Part shown: positions 17,760 through 27,031 of the stretch, one piece after another
Layout: each line of letters opens with the position of its first letter
Numbering within the stretch: position 1 is the first letter of the stretch
DNA from: an uncultured Pseudomonadota bacterium
Lineage (GTDB): Bacteria > Pseudomonadota > Gammaproteobacteria > Methylococcales > Methylomonadaceae
Direction: 5' to 3'
DNA: 64,000 nt
Assembly (NCBI GenBank): GCA_903928965.1
Contig: CAIYSZ010000114.1
Coordinates: 24,503 to 88,502 of the forward strand
The notes under the pieces: generated by a model
Seen by the model: the letters and a program-made list of their open reading frames with translations, nothing else
Database searches by the model: none
What the model was told of the DNA's origin: nothing
Made by a program: the position numbers and the translations under genes

Positions 17760-18314
17760 ATGAATGTATTGAAACTTATTGGAATTGTATTTTTATTGTG
17801 CGCTTCCGTTCTCGGCCGTGCGCAGGTATTGGCCTTGCATGGCGGTGAGTTGTTGTCCACTTATGAGCTGGGGCCGGGAGATAAGATTCGCATCAATGTC
17901 TATCGCGAACCTGATTTGTCTTTCGATACCAGGTTGACCGATGCCGGCACTATCATTTATCCTTTTTTGGGTGAGATTAATGTCGCGGGTTACACGGTAG
18001 GTAAATTGTCCGAGAAAATCGCCAAGGGGCTTAACGGCCGCTATTTGATTGATCCCTTGGTGAGTATTTCGGTTTTGGAATACCGGGAGTTTTTTGTGCA
18101 AGGGGAAGTTAAAAGTCCGGGCGCTTTTCCCTATTTCCCCGGTTTGACCGTGCGGAAAGCCGTTTCGATGGCCGGGGGGTTTTCGGAACGCGCCTCGCAA
18201 TCCTCGGTATTATTGAGCCGTGAGAAAGACAGAACCGTGGAACCGAGCGAGGTGGGTCTGGACGCCTTGGTGGAACCGGGCGATGTCGTGATTATCGAGG
18301 AGAGTTTTTTTTGA
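17760..18314 (+). CDS. Polysaccharide export protein (Wza-like, SLBB)
   Basis: A 184-residue exported protein with an N-terminal signal peptide. The Poly_export domain starts at YELGPGDKIRINVYREPDLS (about residues 36-55) and an SLBB domain follows (REFFVQGEVKSPGAFPYFPG, VRKAVSMAGGFSERAS). It is the short form of the Wza family, without the C-terminal outer-membrane helix of E. coli Wza, so it needs a separate barrel; the upstream gene fits that. The Cys at residue 14 is not in a proper lipobox, so a lipid anchor is doubtful. Its stop overlaps the start of the kinase gene (TGATG), showing tight coupling. Confidence 0.9.
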   Translation: MNVLKLIGIVFLLCASVLGRAQVLALHGGELLSTYELGPGDKIRINVYREPDLSFDTRLTDAGTIIYPFLGEINVAGYTVGKLSEKIAKGLNGRYLIDPLVSISVLEYREFFVQGEVKSPGAFPYFPGLTVRKAVSMAGGFSERASQSSVLLSREKDRTVEPSEVGLDALVEPGDVVIIEESFF

Positions 18315-20578
18315 TGCGTGAGTCCACGGATTACCCAAATTCGCCGTTGCCGAGCAATATGGTGGCCGGCCGTTATCCTGATCAGCGTGTGCTTAACCCT
18401 GATCCGATCAATCTGAAAAAATATTGGTTGGTGATCAGTCACTATTTTTTGCGCATTCTGGCGTTGAGCGCGGTGGTGAGTGTTATTGTGTCGCTGTTTG
18501 TGTATACGGTGAAGCCGATTTACAGTTCTTCCGCCACGCTATTGGTGGAAAGCAAGCAAGCCAAGCTGTTATCCATTGAAGAAGTCTATTCAATGGACAC
18601 CAGCCGCACGGAATATTTTCAGACCCAGTTCGAGATTTTAAAGTCGCACGATTTGCTGTTGAAGGTCATCAAGAAAATTAAGTTGGCGGAGTATCCGGAA
18701 TTCAAACGCGATTCCAATAGCGAAGGCATTTTACATAACACATTGAAAAAAATTGGTTTGTTGTCCGAGGCCGATGTGACCGCCGCGGCGGCGGCGCAAG
18801 ATCCCGATTTGACCGATCGGTTATTGGTGCCGGCGGCATTGTCGCGCCTGACGGTTAAACCGCGCTTGAAAACGCAATTGGTGGATGTCAGTTTTGAGGC
18901 CCAGGACCCGGCCTTGGCGCGGGAGTTTGTGAACACCTTGGGCGAGTTGTTCATTGAATCTAATTTGGATGCACGCATGGAGGCTACGCGCAAGGCCGCC
19001 GAATGGCTGTCCAGCCGCTTGCAATCATTAAAGGACAAATTGACCGACTCTGAAAACCGCTTGCAGGATTTTTTGGCGGTGGAGCATTTGGTGGATTTGG
19101 AAGGGGTGTTGACCATCACCGGTAAGGAGATCGAGCAGAACAATCAACGCTTGGCCGCCGCCAGACAAGCGCGCATCGAAGCGGAAAGCACGTATAACAA
19201 GCTTAAATCCGGCACGGATATCGAGCAAATTCCCGAGGTGTTGAAGGACGGGGTGATTCAGGATTTGAAGCAAAAGGAGGCGGAAATCGCGCGCAAGGCT
19301 TCGGATTTGTCTAAGCATTACGGGCCGGAGCATCCGTCGATTTTGTCGGTGCAATCCGAATACGCCGCTATTCATAAATTATTGGAGCAGCATTTACAGG
19401 GCATCGCGGTCGGCATTAAAAACCGCTACGACATAGCCAAGGCGAACGAGGCCGCGGTGGCGGCGAGTATTGAGACCAACAAGTCTCAGGTGCAGAACAT
19501 CGGCCGTAAGCAAACCCGATTGAGCGAATTGCAACGCGAGGTGGAGTCGAACAAAAAACTGTACGAGACGTTTTTCACCCGCTTTAAGGAAGCCAGCGAA
19601 GCAGCGGAAATCAGCGCCGCCAATATCCGGTTTATCGACCGGGCCAGCATGCCCTTGGTTCCGATTAAACCGAATAAGCAGATGATTATCACTTCGGCTT
19701 TTTTCACCAGTTTCTTTGTCGGCGTGCTGTTGGCGTTTATATTGGATTATCTGGATTCAACCTTCAAAACGCCCGATGACGTGGAGAAGAAATTGAATAA
19801 ACCTTTATTGGGAATCGTGCCTTTCTTGGCTGAATTGAAGTTCAGACCGGAAAAAATTGCCAGGGTGGTGCTTGACGCGCCGACGGGTAATTTTTCTGAA
19901 ACCATACGTACCGTGCGTACCGGATTGGTGTTGTCTTCGCTGGATAATAGTACGAATGTATGGATGATTACCTCTTCATTCATCGGCGAGGGTAAATCGA
20001 CCTTAGGCTTGAATTTGGCGCAGTCGTTGGCGCAAATCGCCGGCGAGGGCAGCCGGGTTTTATTGGTGGAGACCGATATGCGGCGGCCTAATGTCGCCAA
20101 ACGCCTGGGGTTCGCCACTAAGCAGGGTTTATCGCAAATTTTGGGTGAGAATCAAGCCGTGGGCGATTGCGTGTTCGCCCCGTTTCCGGATTTGCCGCTA
20201 GACGTATTGCCGGCCGGCACGCCGCCTTCAAACCCTCAGGAATTGCTGGCATCCAAGAAATTCGATGAGTTGATCACCGAGTTGGAAAAAAATTACAGCA
20301 CCATTTTGCTGGACGCGCCGCCGGTGCACGCGGTTAGCGACGCGCAATGGCTGGTGCAGCACGTGCATTCGGTCATCTACGTGGTCAAGGCGGACGCGAC
20401 TTCGGTTTCAGCGGTGCGTAGCGGTTTGACCTTGATAGAGCGTTTCGGCGCTCCGTTGGCCGGCGTCGTGCTGGCGCAATTGGATTTGGCCAAGAGCAAC
20501 CGTTATGGCTATGGCTACGGCAACTATGACGGTTATTATTATTATCAATCGGCTTATTACAGCCAAGACCCAGAGTAA
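18314..20578 (+). CDS. Wzc-like chain-length regulator with BY-kinase domain
   Basis: An inner-membrane polysaccharide co-polymerase fused to a bacterial tyrosine kinase; 754 residues from the ATG at 18314, typical of Wzc (a TTG lies one codon earlier). Parts in order are a Wzz domain with a first helix near residues 48-70, a long periplasmic coiled coil (about 170-430), the GNVR-like PxxPxxP segment (MPLVPIKPNKQ) and a second helix (about 457-480). The kinase follows: Walker A FIGEGKST (G558-K561), Walker A' VETDMRRP (D588) and Walker B ILLDAPP (D667). The C-terminal tail, residues 729-754, holds ten tyrosines, the expected autophosphorylation cluster. The next gene encodes the likely phosphatase. 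Confidence 0.96.
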   Translation: MRESTDYPNSPLPSNMVAGRYPDQRVLNPDPINLKKYWLVISHYFLRILALSAVVSVIVSLFVYTVKPIYSSSATLLVESKQAKLLSIEEVYSMDTSRTEYFQTQFEILKSHDLLLKVIKKIKLAEYPEFKRDSNSEGILHNTLKKIGLLSEADVTAAAAAQDPDLTDRLLVPAALSRLTVKPRLKTQLVDVSFEAQDPALAREFVNTLGELFIESNLDARMEATRKAAEWLSSRLQSLKDKLTDSENRLQDFLAVEHLVDLEGVLTITGKEIEQNNQRLAAARQARIEAESTYNKLKSGTDIEQIPEVLKDGVIQDLKQKEAEIARKASDLSKHYGPEHPSILSVQSEYAAIHKLLEQHLQGIAVGIKNRYDIAKANEAAVAASIETNKSQVQNIGRKQTRLSELQREVESNKKLYETFFTRFKEASEAAEISAANIRFIDRASMPLVPIKPNKQMIITSAFFTSFFVGVLLAFILDYLDSTFKTPDDVEKKLNKPLLGIVPFLAELKFRPEKIARVVLDAPTGNFSETIRTVRTGLVLSSLDNSTNVWMITSSFIGEGKSTLGLNLAQSLAQIAGEGSRVLLVETDMRRPNVAKRLGFATKQGLSQILGENQAVGDCVFAPFPDLPLDVLPAGTPPSNPQELLASKKFDELITELEKNYSTILLDAPPVHAVSDAQWLVQHVHSVIYVVKADATSVSAVRSGLTLIERFGAPLAGVVLAQLDLAKSNRYGYGYGNYDGYYYYQSAYYSQDPE

Positions 20579-20584
20579 TTTGCC

Positions 20585-21325
20585 ATGATGGACGTGCATT
20601 GCCATATGTTGCCAGCAATCGACGACGGGCCGGATAGCATGGAAGAGTCTCTATCCATGGCGCGGCATGCGGTTGAGGCCGGGTTTAGCCACGTCATTTT
20701 AACGCCGCATATTTTACCCGGCGCTTATGATAACGATGCCGCCGGCATTGCCAAGACTTTTGCCGAGTTTGAGTCCGAGTTGCGGGCGAATGGCATACCG
20801 TTAAGCATCAGCATGGCGGCCGAGGTGAGGGTATGCGGCGAGTTGCCGGAAATGATCGCCGCGGATACAGTGCCTTTTTTAGGTCTTTGGCAGGGCCGGC
20901 GGGCGCTGTTGCTGGAATGGCCGTTCGATGCGGCGCCTATCGGTTTTGAGCGCTTGATCGCTTGGCTGTTGGCGCGAGATATCGTGCCGGTGGTGGCGCA
21001 TCCGGAACGGAATAAGGACATCATTTTAAATCCAGAGAAAATCGGGCATTACGTGCAACTGGGGTGTTTGTTTCAAATTACCGGCAGTTCGGTAACCGGT
21101 TTGTTCGGCAAGGCTAGTCAGGCTTGCGCCTTGTTTTTATTGTACCGGGATTGGGTGGCGTTCATCGCGACCGATGCGCATAATATGCATAAAAGATCAC
21201 CCTCGCTGGTGGATGCGCGGCGAATGTTGCAAGCGCTGATCGGCATACCCAATACTCGGCGGCTATTTGATAATGCTCACGGTTTGATCCCGACCGGTTT
21301 TACCTCTCTCGGTTTGATCAAATGA
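20585..21325 (+). CDS. PHP-family protein-tyrosine phosphatase (CpsB/YwqE type)
   Basis: A 246-residue metal-dependent phosphatase of the PHP fold that removes phosphate from BY-kinase tyrosine tails. Metal ligands are visible in order: HxH in DVHCHMLPAIDDGPDS (H5, H7), TPHILPG, the Glu in EVRV, the HPERN stretch (VVAHPERNKDI), and TDAHN near the end. This Mn-dependent class is best known from Gram-positive capsule loci. Many proteobacterial EPS loci use a low-molecular-weight Wzb phosphatase instead, so the pairing with a fused Wzc is notable. It starts six bases after the kinase gene and overlaps the flippase gene by four. Confidence 0.92.
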   Translation: MMDVHCHMLPAIDDGPDSMEESLSMARHAVEAGFSHVILTPHILPGAYDNDAAGIAKTFAEFESELRANGIPLSISMAAEVRVCGELPEMIAADTVPFLGLWQGRRALLLEWPFDAAPIGFERLIAWLLARDIVPVVAHPERNKDIILNPEKIGHYVQLGCLFQITGSSVTGLFGKASQACALFLLYRDWVAFIATDAHNMHKRSPSLVDARRMLQALIGIPNTRRLFDNAHGLIPTGFTSLGLIK

Positions 21326-22734
21326 GTCGATGGGATGCGCGCCGGCTGTTGCAAATCGGCGCCTCCCAGCTTTTGGTCGCCATGATTGCGCTGGGGACGA
21401 TACGAATTTATTCCGAGTTGCTGAACAAAGAGCAATTGGGCGAGGCGATGTTGTGCCTAGGGGGGGTCGCCTTGCTGGACGCCATGTTCATGGCGGCGGT
21501 GAACCAAACCGTTTTTTTCTTTTGTAATCAAGAACACGGCGAAGCGTGTGTAAGATATTATCTAGTCCGGTTCGGTTGGCGGGTTTTGATTTTGGCGACG
21601 GTTTTGCTGTTGCCCGTGGCGTGGGTGGAATGGCGATTAGCCTATTGCTTGCAGGCGTTGGCGCTTTGGACTGAGCGCTGGGGCGGCGTTTTCGCTTGGC
21701 ATGCGCCGTTCGGGTTTGACGTATACGCCGGCAAAGCGTTTGGCGCGGGCTCCGCTTGGGCCTTTAGGCCGGGGGAGATGGCGTTGTTTCTTATCGGCGC
21801 GCTTAAATTGCCGTTGCTGATCGCCGCCTACTTGTCGGTGGAAACCAGCCGTACCGCGCTCATGGCGGTGTTGAACGCCAAGGACTTGCGCGCGGCGCAT
21901 TCCCGGCAGATTGTAGCCGATGCGCTGCTCACCCTGGGCTGGACGGTGTTGCTGTTGAGCTGGCGGCCGGATTGGGCCGGTTTGTTGTTGGGCGTGGTTG
22001 CGGCAAGAATGTGCTCGTGGTTGTTGGCATGGCCGCAATATATCAAGGCCTGCGCCGGCAGTGGACCGCCGGCGCTGGAACCCGCCCGGCGGAATGAGTT
22101 TCCGGCGCTGTTTGGGCGGCATTTACAGCCGTTTATCGGTTTAGGCGTCGTCGGTTGGTGCGCCGCGTTTTTTGACCGTTATGTGGTGGCCTGGTTCGCG
22201 GGCGTGGGGAATGCGGGAATTTACACCTTGGCGTATGGTTTAGCGGGTCGTCCGTATAATGTGGTGGATATGGCTTTGACTACTCACTTTCGGCCGCAAT
22301 TGTTCCAATGCGCCGCGCAAGCGGAAACCCGCCGGGTGCGGGGGCTGTCGCGGCAATGGTTGCTGGCCGCCTTGGCGGTTGGAGCGGGCGGTTGGGCGGC
22401 GATGATTCCGTTGGCGCCGGTTTTGGCGCAAGCGTTGTTGGCGGCGGATTACAGGGATAGCGTGGCGCCTTTGTTGCCCTTGTTTTGCGCGCTATCGACC
22501 TTAATTCTGTTGACTCACGCTTTTGATAATGCGGTGCTGGCGTTTGGCGGCGCCAGACGCTTGTTGTTGATCCAAATCGCCGTCCTACCCTTGATTTTGC
22601 TGTGCCTTGGTTTAGCGGCGTCACGATTGGGCTTGTCTGGCGCGGCATATGGGCGCTTGGCCGCGGAATGCTTGCGCTTGGTTTTGGCGGCGGGTTTAAT
22701 GCGGCTGACTCTGGCTAAGGCTGGGCGGGCATGA
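21322..22734 (+). CDS. Wzx-type lipid-linked oligosaccharide flippase
   Basis: A 470-residue polytopic membrane protein with about 12 hydrophobic helices, starting in the ATGA overlap with the phosphatase gene. The layout and the N-terminus (a helix with QLLVAMIALGTIRIYSELLNKEQLG, the MOP-superfamily pattern of an early kinked helix and a short basic loop) point to the polysaccharide transport family. It would flip the undecaprenyl-linked EPS repeat unit across the inner membrane before Wzy polymerisation. Sequence identity among flippases is low, so the call leans on topology and locus position. It overlaps the next glycosyltransferase gene by four bases. Confidence 0.8.
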   Translation: MSRWDARRLLQIGASQLLVAMIALGTIRIYSELLNKEQLGEAMLCLGGVALLDAMFMAAVNQTVFFFCNQEHGEACVRYYLVRFGWRVLILATVLLLPVAWVEWRLAYCLQALALWTERWGGVFAWHAPFGFDVYAGKAFGAGSAWAFRPGEMALFLIGALKLPLLIAAYLSVETSRTALMAVLNAKDLRAAHSRQIVADALLTLGWTVLLLSWRPDWAGLLLGVVAARMCSWLLAWPQYIKACAGSGPPALEPARRNEFPALFGRHLQPFIGLGVVGWCAAFFDRYVVAWFAGVGNAGIYTLAYGLAGRPYNVVDMALTTHFRPQLFQCAAQAETRRVRGLSRQWLLAALAVGAGGWAAMIPLAPVLAQALLAADYRDSVAPLLPLFCALSTLILLTHAFDNAVLAFGGARRLLLIQIAVLPLILLCLGLAASRLGLSGAAYGRLAAECLRLVLAAGLMRLTLAKAGRA

Positions 22735-23903
22735 AAATCGTTATCGCTACCAGCAGGCCATTTCATTTGCTGCATTTGGGCCGGGAGCTAGCCGCCCTGG
22801 GGCATCAGGTTACCGTTTTCGGTTACATGCCGGAATTCAATCTGCGCCGGTATCGGCCTGGCGACGTGGAGTATAGGGATTTGTTTTGGCGTTTGGCCCC
22901 GGATTCCGCTTTGGCCTTGCAGCGTTGGTCTTTGGCGGCGCAACGAGTGGCGACCTTCCGCTTATTTTCCCGGCTTGACGCTTACGTCGGGGAACATCTA
23001 CCTGAGTGCGATGTGTTTATCGGCTTGTCCGGGGCCATAGTGAATGCGTTTACGTCAGCCAAACAAAAACATCAGGCTCTGACCATTATTGATCGAGGCT
23101 TGTCTCACGTGCTGACGCAACTGGAGAAGCAAGCTGACAAGCAAGCCGCGCCCTGGCAGTCTGATTACGTTAGCCGGGAGCTGGCAGGGTATGAGTTGGC
23201 GGATTATATTGCCGCGCCCTCTATTTATGCGCGGGATTCATTTGTTAGCCAAGGCGTGCCGGGCAATAAAGTCTTTTTGAATCAATACGGCGTGGATCTC
23301 AAGCGTTTTACCTCCGGTAAAGCAAGCCGGGAATCCGAAAATCAAATCCCCGAAACTGAAATTTCCGAAAATCACATTTCCGAAACCCCAATCAATGCGC
23401 TTTTTGTCGGTAATTGGTCGTACCGCAAGGGTTGTGATTTACTGAGCGCCGCGTTAGCGCGCAATCATGATCTGCATTTAACGCATATCGGCATGCAGGG
23501 GGATTGTCCGTTTCCGGATAGCGAAAATTTTAAGTCGCTGGGAAGAATTGCGAACGAACAGCTTGCCGCTTATTACCGGCAGTATGAGTTGTTTATATTT
23601 TTATCCCGCGACGATGGTTTTGGGATGGTGTTGCTGGAGGCAATGGCCTGCGGTCTGGCCTGTATTTGCAGTTCATCCTGCGGCGGACCGGACATTAAAT
23701 CGGTGGTCGGCAATCAAGATAGCGTGCGGTTGGTGGAGGCGGAGAATGCGGAAGCGGTTGATTCGGCGATTGATTATTACCGACGCCGCCGGCATATGGC
23801 GTCGATGCGGGCTAACCGCGATGAAATTACCGCTTTTTTTTCCTGGGAACAATACGCACGGCGTTATGACGCATTTTTGCGCGGGAAAATTGGAATGTCT
23901 TAA
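22731..23903 (+). CDS. GT4-type glycosyltransferase
   Basis: A 390-residue GT-B glycosyltransferase acting at the inner face of the membrane. The N-terminal Rossmann part begins MKIVIATSRPFHLLHLGREL. The C-terminal donor-binding part begins with ALFVGNWSYRKGCDLLSAAL and has the GT4 signature SRDDGFGMVLLEAMACG, with the EX7E-type acidic pair. Between the domains, residues 202-221 are a run of pentapeptides (SENQI, PETEI, SENHI, SETPI) from a DNA repeat described separately. Donor and linkage cannot be read from sequence. It overlaps the flippase gene by four bases. Confidence 0.9.
   Translation: MKIVIATSRPFHLLHLGRELAALGHQVTVFGYMPEFNLRRYRPGDVEYRDLFWRLAPDSALALQRWSLAAQRVATFRLFSRLDAYVGEHLPECDVFIGLSGAIVNAFTSAKQKHQALTIIDRGLSHVLTQLEKQADKQAAPWQSDYVSRELAGYELADYIAAPSIYARDSFVSQGVPGNKVFLNQYGVDLKRFTSGKASRESENQIPETEISENHISETPINALFVGNWSYRKGCDLLSAALARNHDLHLTHIGMQGDCPFPDSENFKSLGRIANEQLAAYYRQYELFIFLSRDDGFGMVLLEAMACGLACICSSSCGGPDIKSVVGNQDSVRLVEAENAEAVDSAIDYYRRRRHMASMRANRDEITAFFSWEQYARRYDAFLRGKIGMS
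23334..23393 (+). repeat. Four 15-bp tandem repeats in the glycosyltransferase linker
   Basis: Four consecutive 15-base units (tccgaaaatcaaatc, cccgaaactgaaatt, tccgaaaatcacatt, tccgaaaccccaatc) encode SENQI-PETEI-SENHI-SETPI. Units 1 and 3 and units 2 and 4 are most alike, so a 30-base unit seems to have duplicated after an earlier 15-base step. The period is a multiple of three, so copy-number change would keep the frame and only alter linker length. Confidence 0.85.
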
Positions 23904-23933
23904 ATTGGATTGTCTTAGTATGAGCGGCGCGCC

Positions 23934-24911
23934 ATGGACCTGAAAACGCCAAAAATTTGGTTGGTGACGATTTATATCGGCAAGACTCCGGATTATCTTG
24001 GCTTGTGGTTGCGTTCCTGCGCCTGGAATCCCCGGTTTAATTGGCTGCTATTGACCGAACACCCGCCGGAAGGCATGCGCTTGCCGGACAACGTGCTTTG
24101 GCGGCCTACGGCCTTATCCGAAATTAAGCGCATTTTGGAGGCGGGGAGCCAGCGTTCCATTTGCCTTTCCGCCCCGTATAAGCTGTGCGATTACCGGCCC
24201 TTGTTTTGGTTGCTGTTACAGCATTACCGCTTGCATTTTGATTTTTGGGGTTATTGCGATTTGGATGTGGTGTTCGGCCGATTGGAACGGTTTATCACCC
24301 CAGGCATCTTATCTGCTTATGACAAAATATATGCCTACGGACACTTGACTCTGTTTAGAAATTCGCCGCTGAACAACATCGCTTTTGTTTTTAATACCGA
24401 TGGCTTGGCCTGGGAAAACGTGCGGCGTCAGGAGAACAATGCGGGCTTTGACGAGAGATCGGGCGTAAACCATATTTGGCGGCGTTACGGCTTGCCGTGC
24501 TGGCGGGATGCAGCGGCCGCCGCGGATATTGATCCGCAATTCAATGCCTTGCGTGTGACTAGGCTGTTCGGCAACCGGGAGCCGCAATTGTTTTTCGTGG
24601 AGAACGGTGCGGTATGGCAAGGTTTTTTCGATGGTCTTGGGCGTTGGCGGGTAGTGGAATACGCTTATATTCATTTTCAAAAGCGAAGCCTTAGGGTGCG
24701 GCCCGCGAGTTTGCAGGCTGATAGGTTTTATTTTTCCGCCGACGCCATTGACGCCTTGCCGCGCATGCCAAGCGGAAAGCGGGAATTGCGCGCCTTATTG
24801 GGTGACGCCGCCGGTTTGACATGGCGCGAACGGCTTAAACTGCCGCGCGCGAGTCTCAGGCGCTTAAAAAATCATTTTGTCGATGCGTGGCGTGAATTTG
24901 AATCTGGTTAA
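23934..24911 (+). CDS. DUF6625-type glycosyltransferase-like protein
   Basis: A 325-residue protein with a GT-A-like look. It has an N-terminal strand (KIWLVTIYIGKTPDYLGLWL), a lysine-containing CDYRPLFWLLL segment and a DxD-type metal site in FWGYCDLDVVFGRLERF. It matches the DUF6625 proteins often found among EPS and capsule transferases. The early stretch FNWLLLTEHPPEGM fits the same family. Probable role: adding one sugar to the repeat unit; donor unknown. The first ATG of the frame is used, 30 bases after the previous gene. Its 3' end overlaps the acyltransferase gene. Confidence 0.78.
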   Translation: MDLKTPKIWLVTIYIGKTPDYLGLWLRSCAWNPRFNWLLLTEHPPEGMRLPDNVLWRPTALSEIKRILEAGSQRSICLSAPYKLCDYRPLFWLLLQHYRLHFDFWGYCDLDVVFGRLERFITPGILSAYDKIYAYGHLTLFRNSPLNNIAFVFNTDGLAWENVRRQENNAGFDERSGVNHIWRRYGLPCWRDAAAAADIDPQFNALRVTRLFGNREPQLFFVENGAVWQGFFDGLGRWRVVEYAYIHFQKRSLRVRPASLQADRFYFSADAIDALPRMPSGKRELRALLGDAAGLTWRERLKLPRASLRRLKNHFVDAWREFESG

Positions 24912-25983
24912 TAACGAGGCGATAATTTTCGATTGGCTGAAATTTTTTTTGCTCGGCCAGGTGGTGCTCGGCCATATCGTCGCCCTAGGGATGCCAAGCA
25001 TGGCGCAGATCGACGGACTCGGCGGATTCGCTTATTGGGTGATCATGGCGAAAGCGGCGGCCGGTTTCGGCCGCGAATCGGCTTTTCAATTTATCTTTTT
25101 ATCCGGTTTTTTTTCAGCGCCTAGTTTACTCGGAATTCACGATGCGCCATCGCTGCTGGCGGCGTTGCGCAAACGCGGGCGGCGTTTGTATCCGGCGCTG
25201 GTGATCAGCTTGGTTTTCACCGCGGCCTTGGATAGCTTGGGCGGGCTATTTACCGGTGACGTCTACGCCGTCAACGGCCTGCATTATAATGCGGCCTTGC
25301 ATCAAGGCATGCGTTTGTTTTGGGCCAACGTCCTGGGCTTGCAACCGACTTGGGCGCGGACTTATGGTTCAAATGGGGCCTTGTGGACCTTGGGTTATTT
25401 GATTCAATATTATTTTCTGACCGCGCTGGCGCTGCATGGCGGCGGCAGCCGCTTTGTGGCCGCCATTCTGACCGCCTTGATTTTATTGGCGTTGGCGTTG
25501 TTACCGGCCGAGTTCGGCGCGCTTTATTTGTTATGGTTGTTAGGCCTAGGGATGCGCCGCCGCTTTGCTTCTCCGCTTTTGAAGGTCTATCCTGGGTTGG
25601 CTGTGTTACTGGCGGCGTTATTATTCGGTTTGTCGAAATGGGGCGGTTATGTTTACTCGCTTGCCTTGTCGCCGCTCTTGGGTTTGGTTTTATTGGCGGC
25701 GGTTAAAGCGTTTGCTCGCCAGTTTGTTCGCATATTTGCTCTCATGTCTGCTCGCCGCGGCGAAAATCGGTTGTATAATCCGCGCCGCTGGGCGGATTGG
25801 ATGTTTTTGATCTATGTGACGCATTTGCCGGTTCTGTTTTTTGCGGCGGCGGCGGCGGCGGAGCTGCGTTGGCCGGCGCCCGGCTTTTTCGTGGGATTTG
25901 CGGTTGTCGCGGCGTTCGGGATAGTCGCGGCGGCGAGTATTTCGCATAAACTGCTGGCCTTGGCCGGACCGGAGAGCGGCTGA
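24883..25983 (+). CDS. Acyltransferase-3 family membrane protein
   Basis: An integral membrane O-acyltransferase, 366 residues from the ATG at 24883, with about ten helices. Family marks are the first helix DWLKFFLLGQVVLGHI with the conserved His, a following basic KRGRRLYPAL (the RxxR-like loop between helices), and a GALWTLGYLIQYYFL segment matching the conserved SxLWxLxxExxFY region. It likely transfers acetyl or another acyl group onto the EPS repeat unit. It overlaps the preceding gene by 29 bases, and its stop shares one base with the start of the next, so it is tightly embedded in the operon. A TTG two codons upstream is possible as start. Confidence 0.85.
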   Translation: MRGVNLNLVNNEAIIFDWLKFFLLGQVVLGHIVALGMPSMAQIDGLGGFAYWVIMAKAAAGFGRESAFQFIFLSGFFSAPSLLGIHDAPSLLAALRKRGRRLYPALVISLVFTAALDSLGGLFTGDVYAVNGLHYNAALHQGMRLFWANVLGLQPTWARTYGSNGALWTLGYLIQYYFLTALALHGGGSRFVAAILTALILLALALLPAEFGALYLLWLLGLGMRRRFASPLLKVYPGLAVLLAALLFGLSKWGGYVYSLALSPLLGLVLLAAVKAFARQFVRIFALMSARRGENRLYNPRRWADWMFLIYVTHLPVLFFAAAAAAELRWPAPGFFVGFAVVAAFGIVAAASISHKLLALAGPESG

Positions 25984-27026
25984 TGACGGCGACGCCTTTG
26001 ATTTCCGTATTGTTGCCGGTGCATAATGGCATGCCTTTTCTACCGGCGGCGGTGGAGAGTATATTAGGCCAGAGTCTGACGGATTTCGAGCTGGTGCTGG
26101 TGAATAATGGCGGCGATGACGGCAGCTTGCACTATTTAACCTCATTGAAGGATAAGCGGGCGCGCCTTTACGATATCGGCGGGGTGGGTTTGATCGCCGC
26201 GTTGAATTTCGGTTTGCGCCACTGCCGGGGAAAATATTTGGCGCGCATGGACGCGGACGATATCAGCGCCCCGGAACGTTTGGCGTGTCAGGCGGAGTGG
26301 CTGGAACGCCATCCGCAAGTGGGCATGGTTTGCACTAATGTGTTAAAAATTGATTCAGCCGGGCTGGTTATTGGCGCTGAAAGCGGCGAAATAAGCAACC
26401 GGGAGGCCTTGGTCGAGCAATTGGTATACCGGCGTTTGGCAAAGCCGATTATTCACCCGAGCGTGATGCTGCGCGCCCATCTGATAAAACAAATTGGGGG
26501 CTACCGGAATTACCAGGCGGCCGAGGATCGGGATGTCTGGTTGCGTTTAAGCGAATGGTGCGATGTTTACCGCATGCAGCAGCGTTTATTGCATTATAGG
26601 GTATCCCAGCGCGGAATCAGCCGGAGCCAGCGCACGGCGCAGAAAGCCAATAGTTTGCTGGCCGCCTTCAATTATTTGGCGCTGAAGCGTTTTCAGGTGG
26701 ATTTTTACGTCGAGCATCCAGAATATTGGGCGGATTTCCAAAGATTATTTCATTTATACGCCTTGCGTCAAGCCCAGCCGGCGGCTGCTTTTGAGCATTT
26801 CAAGGAAGGCTTGCGGCAGCGGCGCTATAAACAGGCGTTGGTTTGTTTCCTTGAAAACGGAATCTTTGACGCCAAGCAGTTTTTTCCGGCGTGGCGGGTG
26901 AGACGAGACGGGGCCAAGATCATGCGCATGCTGGATTTGGCCGAGCAATTGTGTTTGTGTTGGGGCGCGGCGGACAATTCGGGCCAAACCGGGAATCTTA
27001 ATCTCGGCGGTCTTGGGAAGGAATAG
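25983..27026 (+). CDS. GT2-family glycosyltransferase
   Basis: A 347-residue GT-A enzyme. The N-terminal pattern ISVLLPVHNGMPFLPAAVES and the metal-binding RMDADDISAPERLACQ are classic GT2. The aspartates of the second block hold the nucleotide-sugar. FRLRHC-type and EDRDVWLRLSEWCDVYRM segments follow at the usual distance for the catalytic base (ED in AAEDRDVW). The C-terminal third (residues 230-347) is helical and variable. Adjacent acyltransferase and polymerase genes place it in EPS repeat-unit assembly. The start overlaps the previous stop by one base. Confidence 0.93.
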   Translation: MTATPLISVLLPVHNGMPFLPAAVESILGQSLTDFELVLVNNGGDDGSLHYLTSLKDKRARLYDIGGVGLIAALNFGLRHCRGKYLARMDADDISAPERLACQAEWLERHPQVGMVCTNVLKIDSAGLVIGAESGEISNREALVEQLVYRRLAKPIIHPSVMLRAHLIKQIGGYRNYQAAEDRDVWLRLSEWCDVYRMQQRLLHYRVSQRGISRSQRTAQKANSLLAAFNYLALKRFQVDFYVEHPEYWADFQRLFHLYALRQAQPAAAFEHFKEGLRQRRYKQALVCFLENGIFDAKQFFPAWRVRRDGAKIMRMLDLAEQLCLCWGAADNSGQTGNLNLGGLGKE

Positions 27027-27031
27027 GATAC

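Noticed and set aside
17760..17830. Lipoprotein signal in the SLBB export protein
   Set aside because: The Cys at residue 14 is preceded by FLL, which is not a lipobox, so a normal signal peptide is more likely.
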